From Nostoc sp. NIES-4103 (lineage in GTDB: Bacteria > Cyanobacteriota > Cyanobacteriia > Cyanobacteriales > Nostocaceae): DNA of 64,000 bases. The position numbers were made by a program, and so were the translations under genes. The stretch is taken from positions 4,818,523 through 4,882,522 of the forward strand of contig NZ_AP018288.1 of NCBI RefSeq assembly GCF_002368335.1, read 5' to 3'. Shown here piece by piece: positions 28,420 through 36,500 of the stretch. The notes under the pieces were generated by a model. It did not search any database, was not told the DNA's origin, and saw only the letters and a program-made list of their open reading frames with translations. Position 1 is the first letter of the stretch. Each line of letters opens with the position of its first letter.

Positions 28420-28746
28420 TTAAACTTTATGTTCACTACCAGCCAATTCCTTTGGTTCATAGTGACGACAACCTTGACAAGGGCCGCTGGGGTTAACAGC
28501 ACAGCGGATATAACCAGACTTGGCATTAAATTTACAACTGACATCGCCTATGAGGTAGCCTACCCCATCTAGATAGTAGCGATCGCCTTCAACAAGTCGG
28601 ATGTTTTGCCGTATCCTTACCCCTGACAAATTCATGGCTGCTTGTCTCATTCGTGAACGTGTTCGTAAATGGGTTTTACGAATCATCCACAGGGAAAACA
28701 GGGACGGTAAAAAACCAACGATAATTACCAAAAGTGTCTTTAACAC
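28420..28746 (-). CDS. DUF6464 family protein
   Basis: A 108-residue protein with one N-terminal membrane helix (about 3-22), a basic stretch (RKTHLRTRSRMRQ) and the cyanobacterial signature CKFNAKSGYIRCAVNPSGPCQGCRHYEP with four cysteines that may bind metal. The function is not known to me. Conserved length and Cys pattern support it as a real gene. Confidence 0.8.
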   Translation of the reverse strand: MLKTLLVIIVGFLPSLFSLWMIRKTHLRTRSRMRQAAMNLSGVRIRQNIRLVEGDRYYLDGVGYLIGDVSCKFNAKSGYIRCAVNPSGPCQGCRHYEPKELAGSEHKV

Positions 28747-29136
28747 CTTCTTTTACCTCTTTTATACGCTGATTGATGATCGTCCCCGATGTTGCACTCT
28801 CGTTATTTCCAATAGTGCAACCCCTAGGGCAATTACGCCTTTTTGCTTCCAGAAGCAGCTTTTCCCACTGTTGAGAAGTTGGGAAAGTTGTTGCGGATTA
28901 TTATGGCAGTGTGGCATCTAGTAACTTGAAAAAAGTACTGACTACCACTTTAACCAGCATAACTGTTACAGCCTGGGGTGTGACCTATGGTTGAGCCTTG
29001 AAAATTTTAAGATTTGTTGATTAGTGTCCGCTTTCGGGAAGTCATTAGTCAGTAGTCATTAGTCAGTAGTAATTTTTCTCCCTCATCTTCCCATTGCTCC
29101 CCTGCTTTGAAAGCTCCCCCGCTCAAGAGCTTAATC
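28747..29136. other. Intergenic region, DUF6464-TPR gene
   Basis: No gene seen. It contains the DUF6464 promoter side and, at about 29040-29070, two copies of a 15-bp unit GTCATTAGTCAGTA. Confidence 0.55.
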
Positions 29137-30762
29137 TCAAAGATTCTCAACCTGTAGCTGAACATCCGCATGTTGCCATGCTGTAGCAAATTCAGTTTGC
29201 ACAGGTTTGACAGCATCATCTTTTCCCTGTGCTTGCAAGCAAGTTTGCAAGCCAAATAAAGAACGTCCGTTATGGGGATACTTTTTTAAATCGGCACGAA
29301 AAACTTTCTCGGCTGTGGCATAGTCACCTTTAGCCAACAGCACACCGCCTAAAGCTTCACGCGTAGGAAAGTACCAGTCTGGTGGTTCTACGTACTTGAG
29401 ACTATCTTCTGCTACTACTGCTTGTTGCAACAACTCAATTGCAGATTCGTAATCATGCTTATTTCTAGCAATTTTAGCATCCAGGACTTTTGTAGCAATA
29501 TTTAAAATGCTATTGGCGGGACTGAAACCAATGGTTGCCTCAGCAGGAATTGTCTGTTTAGCTACTTGCAATGCACGACTTTCACTTTCTGCATCTGCCA
29601 GTTTACCAGTGGCAGCATCAGCCATGCCGCGGGCAAAATGCCAGAGTGCATTAGTGGTAGGCAGTTTGGCATCAGGTATGGGAGTCTTCAACACGGCATC
29701 CCAGTCACTAAACCGCAGTTGAATAAGCATTTTGCTAGCTAGAACTCCCTCAAGCATTGGTAAATATGGGTTGATGGAAGCAGCATTTGTTACCAATTTT
29801 TCAGCAGCTTGTAGAGCATCTTGATATCTGCCTGCCATGCTGCTGGCTACCATGAGGAAATGAATGTTGTGGTTGTAGTACATAAGGGAATAAATCCCCT
29901 GGACTTGATTATTTTGAATGTAGATATCATCTTGAGCGATCGCTCGTTGGTTTGCCAGCATAGCCCGCTCATAATTCCCCACGCGGAAATAAATATGGGA
30001 AGGCATATGTACCAAATGTCCTGCTGCTGGGACTAAAGTTTCTAATCGTTGGGCACTTTTGAGGGCACGTTCTGGTGATAGTGACGCTTCCACCGCATGA
30101 ATATAATAGTGATTAGCTCCGGGGTGGTCTGGGTCACGTTGAAGTACTGATTCTAAAACAGCTACAATCTCTTCTGTATCAGCTTGTGGTTTGCCGTCAT
30201 GACTCCAGAGTTGCCAAGGATGTAAATCCATGAGACTTTCAGCGTAAAGTGTGGCTGCATCCAAGTCATCAGGATAACGCTTAGCTAAAGCTGCCATTGC
30301 TTTAGCATAGTCAAGCGCCAGTCGATGCAAATCTGCATGGGGATCATTAGAGTAGCGCTTTGCTAAGGCAGCGATGTATGCTTGTTCTGGAGCTGATGCA
30401 AGCTGAGAAAGTGCCAAAGCTTGCTGTATAGTTTGATAGGCAACTCTTTCGCGATCGGGGTCTATATCCAAATTAATGTTTGTTCCCAAACCAAGGGCAA
30501 TGCCCCAATATGCCATTGCCAGTTGCGGATCTAGTTCGGCAGCGTGTTGAAACGATCGCACCGCTTCATCATGATTGAAAGCGTAAATTAAATTCAATCC
30601 CTGATCAAAAAACTTTTGTGCTTCTGGGTTTTGGGTAGAAACGAGATGATGGTGGTTTCCAAGTCCAGCGATTAAGGTATAGGGCTGTTTTGCTTGAGCA
30701 AGTGCTTGACTGGGAAAGAGTAAAGATAGTATGAGTACCCAAGTTAAGAATAAGTGCCTCAT
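29137..30762 (-). CDS. Exported tetratricopeptide repeat protein
   Basis: A 541-residue protein with a signal peptide (MRHLFLTWVLILSLLFPSQA then LAQA; likely cleavage near residue 22), followed by GLGNHHHLVSTQNPEAQKFF and TPR motifs (FDQGLNLIYAFNHDEAVRSF and AAELDPQLAMAYWGIALG). Further TPR-like helix pairs run to the end (DYATAEKVFRADLKKYPHNG). This is a widespread family of secreted or periplasmic TPR proteins without a known biochemical role. It is a single gene in its direction. Confidence 0.85.
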   Translation of the reverse strand: MRHLFLTWVLILSLLFPSQALAQAKQPYTLIAGLGNHHHLVSTQNPEAQKFFDQGLNLIYAFNHDEAVRSFQHAAELDPQLAMAYWGIALGLGTNINLDIDPDRERVAYQTIQQALALSQLASAPEQAYIAALAKRYSNDPHADLHRLALDYAKAMAALAKRYPDDLDAATLYAESLMDLHPWQLWSHDGKPQADTEEIVAVLESVLQRDPDHPGANHYYIHAVEASLSPERALKSAQRLETLVPAAGHLVHMPSHIYFRVGNYERAMLANQRAIAQDDIYIQNNQVQGIYSLMYYNHNIHFLMVASSMAGRYQDALQAAEKLVTNAASINPYLPMLEGVLASKMLIQLRFSDWDAVLKTPIPDAKLPTTNALWHFARGMADAATGKLADAESESRALQVAKQTIPAEATIGFSPANSILNIATKVLDAKIARNKHDYESAIELLQQAVVAEDSLKYVEPPDWYFPTREALGGVLLAKGDYATAEKVFRADLKKYPHNGRSLFGLQTCLQAQGKDDAVKPVQTEFATAWQHADVQLQVENL

Positions 30763-31271
30763 ATCAAATCACAGTTTGATGTTTGGTATCTAGATTACAG
30801 CCACTTGAACAGGATATGATGTTAACTTTATAGCAAGGATTTAGCGTTAAACTGCATGTTGTGAAGTCAAGCGATCGCTCTTCACTCACCATAATTGAAC
30901 CTTCGATCACCAATGTTGTACCTCAAAGCTTGGAGTTTCGACTTCAAAGCGAGAAGTTGCGAGTTCTGAAAGCGAAAGCAGCAGTTATAGCTAGGGACTA
31001 GGGACTGGGGACTGGTGACTGGGTGAAAAGTCTTTTCGTGTCTGGGTTTTATCATCTGCTGATGTCCTAACACTACTGGCGACAGCTATAAAAGCTAAAA
31101 GTTTTAAGTTGCAATCTCTAAGTTCCGAGTTTTGATCTCGAAGTTTCAACTTGCGATCTCGAAGGTTTGACTTCTAAGCTTCAAGCTTGGAGATTAAAGT
31201 TCTTTTTTTCTGTTAAGTACCCCCAGTCCCCAGTACCCAGTCCCCAGTCCCCAGTACCCAGTACCCAGTAC
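30763..31271. other. Repeat-rich intergenic region
   Basis: Degenerate units of the form AAGTTNCGANNTC (about 30915-30975 and 31095-31195) flank a MITE-like element (30988-31088). STRR units CAGTACC/CAGTCCC fill 31217-31286. A 63-codon minus-strand frame (30882-31073) crosses the element and is not a gene. Confidence 0.7.
30988..31088. mobile_element. MITE-like element D, copy 2
   Basis: 101 bp, exactly the length of copy 1 (28105-28205), starting TAGCTAGGGACT and ending GGCGACAGCTA, flanked by TA at 30986-30987 and 31089-31090. The shared core includes GGTTTTATCATCTG and TGATGTCCTAACACT. Confidence 0.85.
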
Positions 31272-31286
31272 CTAGTCCCCAGTACT
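31217..31286. repeat. STRR block of CAGTACC and CAGTCCC units
   Basis: About nine near-perfect 7-bp units in direct tandem ending 4 bp before the fdhD stop on the opposite strand. It is the complement of the ACTGGGT units carried inside element D. Confidence 0.8.
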
Positions 31287-32114
31287 AATTCTTTCTAATC
31301 CAGTGTAAATATTAAACCTTTCCCCACGCAGAAAGCCAATTAAAGTAATGCCAAATTCTTGAGCGACAGACACCGCCAAACTGCTAGGAGCAGAAACAGA
31401 ACAGACAATAGGAACTCCAGCAGCAGTAGATTTTTGCAAAATCTCAAAGCTAGAGCGTCCGCTCACCATTACAATATGATTATTTAAAGGCAACTCGTCA
31501 GCAAGCAATGCTGAACCGATTAATTTATCTAAAGCATTGTGGCGTCCAACATCTTCTTGCAGATTCAACAGTTTTGCTTGAGTATCAAATATAGCCGCAG
31601 CGTGCAAACCTCCTGTAGCGGTAAAGATACCTTGAGCAGCCCGGAGTTTATCAGCTAAGCTGTAGATGATCTCAGGTGTCACCACTGGCCCATGAGGAAT
31701 CACTGGACAACCCCGCAGACGCAAAGCTTCAAGACTGGCTTTACCACAAACTCCACAGGCGCTGTTAGTGTAAAAGTGACGTTCCAAGGGTTGTAAATCT
31801 GGAATTAACCCTTCTCGTAACTCTACGTTAACGATGTTGTAGCGTTGTTCACCCTCAATCAATTCGTCTACACAATAGCTGATGCGTCTGATATCTTCCC
31901 TACAACTAATTACTCCTTCGCTGTAAAGGAAACCAGCAGCTAGTTCAAAATCTGCTCCTGGTGTCCGCATAGTTACAGCTACCGTTTTCTTTTGAGGTAC
32001 AAGGCGAATTTCTAAAGGTTCCTCAGTGGTGAGATGGTCTTGTCGAAAACGCTTTTTGCCATTTTCGACCACCCAGACTTGCGCTTTAATTTTGCTTTTA
32101 GTAGGTGTTTTCAT
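31272..32114 (-). CDS. fdhD: Formate dehydrogenase accessory sulfurtransferase FdhD
   Basis: A 280-residue protein with the sulfur-carrying motif C120-G-V-C123 in TNSACGVCGKAS, the EEPLEIRL start region, LAAGFLYSEGVI, FTATGGLHAAA, EDVGRHNALDKLIG and the final SVSAPSSLAVSVAQEFGITLIGFLRG. FdhD transfers sulfur to molybdenum cofactor of formate-dehydrogenase-type enzymes. No formate dehydrogenase gene lies in this window. Confidence 0.95.
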   Translation of the reverse strand: MKTPTKSKIKAQVWVVENGKKRFRQDHLTTEEPLEIRLVPQKKTVAVTMRTPGADFELAAGFLYSEGVISCREDIRRISYCVDELIEGEQRYNIVNVELREGLIPDLQPLERHFYTNSACGVCGKASLEALRLRGCPVIPHGPVVTPEIIYSLADKLRAAQGIFTATGGLHAAAIFDTQAKLLNLQEDVGRHNALDKLIGSALLADELPLNNHIVMVSGRSSFEILQKSTAAGVPIVCSVSAPSSLAVSVAQEFGITLIGFLRGERFNIYTGLERISTGD

Positions 32115-32642
32115 TAATTACTAAGTATAAAGCAGGAGCCAAGAGAAAAAAGCCTTGTAATGAGCGGGTTTTTCTAATTGGTATTTGTGCGATCGCGCTA
32201 TATTCAAAACTGTATATGTTAGCCTTCCTTTTGATACTGGTTCGATGTTTTAGGTAACTTATTTAATATTACCTCAAGCTCCTTGGTTCTCTTGTATAGA
32301 ACAGTACGCGCCTAAATTAGTCAGAAACAAGGGTGTGGGGTAATTAGTGTTTGCTATCTTCCTACTACTAATTAGGCGTTGCTGAATTCGGATATGAATT
32401 TAACTCACGCAGAGGAGGACACTGCGTTGGGCGGGTTCCCCGACTTGAAGCAAGTGTCCGTCGCGCAGAGAGTGAGAGTTTGAGATATCTAATTTTGAAA
32501 TTTCATACTTCAATATACCCTAGGTTTCGGTAATTATTTTAACTTAACCATATTAAACCGTAAATTCTCGCTTATGAACTTGGTCATCAACAAGTTTCAA
32601 TGAATTTATCAAACAGCAAATTTTTATGGAAAAACTTTAATA
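32115..32642. other. Intergenic region, fdhD-SDR (divergent)
   Basis: It contains a dispersed GC-rich repeat (about 32409-32480, with TGCGTTGGGCGGG and GTCGCGCAGAG) within AT-rich sequence. It should hold both divergent promoters. No gene seen. Confidence 0.6.
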
Positions 32643-33407
32643 ATGGAGTTAAGCAACAAAATAGCTTTAATTACAGGAGCTAGTTCTGGTATTGGTCGAG
32701 AAACTGCTAAGCTTTTTGCTCAACAAGGAGCTAAAGTAGCGATCGCAGATATAGATGCTGCGGGTGGAGAAACACTGATTGCAGAAATCAAAGCAGATGG
32801 TGGAATTGCTGAGTTTTATCAGGTAGATGTTTCAATAGAGACTGAAGTGCAAGATTTGGTAGTGGCAGTAGTTAATCAATGGGGCGGTTTGGATATCCTA
32901 GTTGCCAATGCTGCTGTATTGGTGACAGGTACTGTAGAACAGGTAACAGAATCAGATTGGGATCGGGTTTTCGCGGTCAATGTTAAAGGTTACGCTTTTT
33001 GCGCCAAGTATGCAGCTGTTCAAATGCGTAAACGTGGTGGTGGGGCGATCATCAATCTCGCTTCTGTCAGTTCTTTTATTGCCCAAGCTGCATTTGTGCC
33101 ATACAATACCACTAAAGGCGCAATTTTGCAATTAACTCGATGCCTAGCCTATGATTTGGCATCTGATAACATCCGAGTCAATTGCGTTTGCCCAGGCCCC
33201 ATTGATACTCCTGCTGTAGAATATTTTGCTGATTTTCAAGGCTTAGCTAAGAAAGATGTGCTTGAACAATTAGCATCTTTGACGTTATTGAAGCGTACAG
33301 GAGAAGCACGAGAAGTGGCAAACGCTATTCTCTTCCTCGCTTCTGACAAAGCCTCCTTCATTACAGGAACACCACTTATGGTAGATGGAGGGTATACTGC
33401 ACAATAA
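32643..33407 (+). CDS. SDR family NAD(P)-dependent oxidoreductase
   Basis: A 254-residue classical short-chain dehydrogenase. The cofactor motif is TGASSGIG (11-18), the structural NAA lies at 89-91, and the catalytic residues are S141 and Y154-x3-K158. D36 after the second strand (ADID) suggests NAD(H) preference. The family tail GTPLMVDGGYTAQ is present. The substrate is unknown. It is isolated in its direction. Confidence 0.93.
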   Translation: MELSNKIALITGASSGIGRETAKLFAQQGAKVAIADIDAAGGETLIAEIKADGGIAEFYQVDVSIETEVQDLVVAVVNQWGGLDILVANAAVLVTGTVEQVTESDWDRVFAVNVKGYAFCAKYAAVQMRKRGGGAIINLASVSSFIAQAAFVPYNTTKGAILQLTRCLAYDLASDNIRVNCVCPGPIDTPAVEYFADFQGLAKKDVLEQLASLTLLKRTGEAREVANAILFLASDKASFITGTPLMVDGGYTAQ

Positions 33408-33569
33408 TATCGCGTCTGGTTAAAGACTTCTCATTGAGGGAGCAGGGGCGCAGGGGAGAGGGTTTTAAGGATTCTATGTGGTGCGATCGCGCCATCGCAT
33501 TATGCTTTAATCATAGGATTTAATTACGAATTACGAATTACGAATTACGAATTAGTAATTATCTGGTCA

Positions 33570-36500
33570 TCAGTCGCCAAAACAAAGTTGATAATTCTCT
33601 GGAGTAATATTAGGGTTGGTTGTGAGATAATCGTGCAGGCGATCGCAAGCATAGGTGACTAAATCATCGAGATCCAAAGTTTGCAATTCTATTTTCTCCA
33701 GGTTCCACAGTTTGACTGTTGCATCCTGACCACCCGACACCATCATTTTGCCATTGGGACTAAAGCTAACGCTTCTCACACCACCGCTATGTCCTTGCAA
33801 AGTTTTGAGCAAAACACCATTGGCAACACTCCAGAGTTTGATTGTACCGTCATCGCTAGCCGAGGCAATCATCTTGCTATCAGCTGAGAAACTGACATGG
33901 GAAACCAAATCAATATGCCCTTGTAAGGTTTCCAGGAGAGAACCGTCCAGGTTCCAAAGTTTAACAGTTTTATCCTGACTAGCTGAGGCTATGGTTTTGC
34001 CATCAGGAGCAAAGCTAATACCCCATACACTAGCGCTATGACCTTGCAAAGTTTTGAGCAGACGACCGTCTAGACTCCAGAGTTTAATAGTCTTGTCTGC
34101 ACTGGCGGAAGCAATAGTCTTACCATCTGGGCTAAATTTGACGTTAGTCACCCAACCATTATGCCCGGTGAGGGTTTTGAGCAGGCGACCATCTAAACTC
34201 CAGAGTTTGATGGTTTTGTCTGCACTAGCGGAAGCTAATATCTGATTATCAGGGCTAAAACTCATGCTGATTATCCAATTGCCATGACCCCCAAAGGTGT
34301 GGAGCAAAGTGCCGTCTAGTTTGCGAATTTGGATAGTCTGGTCTGCACTTGCCAGGGCTACAATTTTACCATCCGAAGAAAAGCTCACGCTGGTGACATC
34401 ATTAATTGGCGAAGGCAATGTTTTGAGTAACTGACCATCCAAGCTCCAGATTTTCATGGTGTTATCAGCACTGAGTGAGGCAATGGCATTACCATCAGAA
34501 ATGAAGCTGACATGATTCACATTACCTGTGTGACCATAAAAAGTTTTTGGTTGGGTTGTGTCCAGGTTCCACAGTCTGATGGTATTGTCGTCACTTGCTG
34601 AGGCCAGTCTTTTATTATCTGGGCTAAAACTCACACTATTAACTTCATGGATATGTCCTTGGAGTGTACCCAGTAGATTACCTGCACGAGTCCAAAGTTT
34701 GACAGTTTTATCAGCGCTAGCAGTAGCGATTGTATTACCGTCATGGGAAAAAATGACATTCCAGACACCAGCGCTATGCCCTTCGATAGTTCTAAGCAAA
34801 GTACCATTACGACTCCAAAGTTTAACGGTATGGTCAGCACTAGCGGAAGCAATTGTTTGACCATCCTGGCTCAAACTAATACTCAAAACTTCTCTTGTGT
34901 GTGCTGGTATGGTTGTCAGTACCCGACCATCTAAACTCCAAAGTTTAACTTTACCGTCATCACTACCAGAGGCTATGGTATCACCTGACGGCGAAAAGCT
35001 GACGCTGTTCACACCTTGGCTATGTCCGCTGAAAGTTGCGAGTAATTTACCGTCAACACTCCAGAGTTTGACAGTGTTGTCATTGCTACCAGAGGCTATG
35101 ATTTTGCCGTTAGGTGAGAAACTCACACTATTCACCCCATCCCTATGTCCGACAAGAGTGGTGAGTAAGTTACCGCTGCGACTCCAGAGTTTGATTGTAT
35201 TGTCAGTACTAGCAGAAGCAAGTGTCTGACTATCCGGTGAAAAAGTGACATTATTCACTGCATCACTATGCCCTGTGAGAGTTTTCAGTAACTTGCCATC
35301 AGGACTCCAGAGTTTAATTGTGTTGTCAGCGCTAGCAGAGGCAAGTATTTGCCCATCAGGTGAGAAACTAACGCTAGTTACCCAAGAATTATTATCCAAG
35401 CGATTGCGTTCTTGAGTTCCATAAACTGCCTGTTGTAGGATAGTTGCCGTTTGAGTTTGGATATCTACGGGGATTATCGGTGTAATTTTTTGTAATTCCT
35501 TCCCCGCCCGGACGCTAGTTAGTAATGCTTCTAGCTGCTGATTTGAGAGGAGGAAGTTTTCTGATAAAGAATTGAGAGCTTGTAATTCTTGTAACTGAGC
35601 TTTTTGGGTTTGCTGGTAAGCCAAAACAGCTAAACAAAAAGCAGTCAGCCCCAAAATACTCATAATTCCTACAGTTCTTTGAGCTTGTCTGAGTCTACTT
35701 TCTTGTTTTTGTTTTTGTATTCTTCTTTCTTTTAAACAAGCTTCAATAAAACTTTGGACATCAACAGATAATTCATCAACGTAATTAATATAAATTTCTT
35801 CTGCCTCTGCCAGGCGAACCCCGCGCAATAAAAAATCAGGTTGTTCATCGTTGTGTTTCCACAAAGCTGCTGCTTGTTCAATTTGACGATGCGATCGCAA
35901 CCTAGCACGATTTTCCTCCAGCCACCAGCGTAGTGTTGACCAGTGGCGAATCAGGATTTCGTGAGCTACTTCGATAGTGACGGGGGATGGGGGGAGATGG
36001 GGGGATGGGGGGGATGGGGGAGATGAGGGGGATGAGGGAAAAGATTTGCTCCCCTGAACCTTTGCACCCCTGCTCCCCTGCACCCCTGCTCCCCTGCTCA
36101 ATAGCTCATCTTCCAGATTAACTACCACCAGCTTGGCAGCAATTAAGGCTTGTAACGTGTCTTCTACCAATTCAACGGGATATTTTTTGACGATTAACTC
36201 AGATTTAACTACTCTTCTGCGGGTATCTTCTGTACCTTCACCTAACTGTGTCAGCGATAAGAAAATCCAACGGGCGCACTCTTGAGCTTCTGGATCTAAA
36301 CTTTCATAAACCGCTTGTGCTTTACTCTCTAATGCTCCTTTAATCCCACCTAAGTGTTGTTGGTACGCCTGTAAAGTCAGGACACTATTTTCACGGTATT
36401 CCCATAACTGCTCTAGTACAAATTCTAACAACGGCAAATCACCAGGAGAGTTATGTAACTCCTGCATCAGCACCTCCACTAGTTCTGCATCTACTGTTAA

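Noticed and set aside
30882..31073. A 63-codon minus-strand frame
   Set aside because: It runs across the MITE-like element and degenerate repeats, so it is a product of repeat DNA.
34054..35229. Several plus-strand frames antisense to the WD40 region, similar to one another
   Set aside because: Their mutual similarity comes only from the WD40 repeats being read on the other strand.
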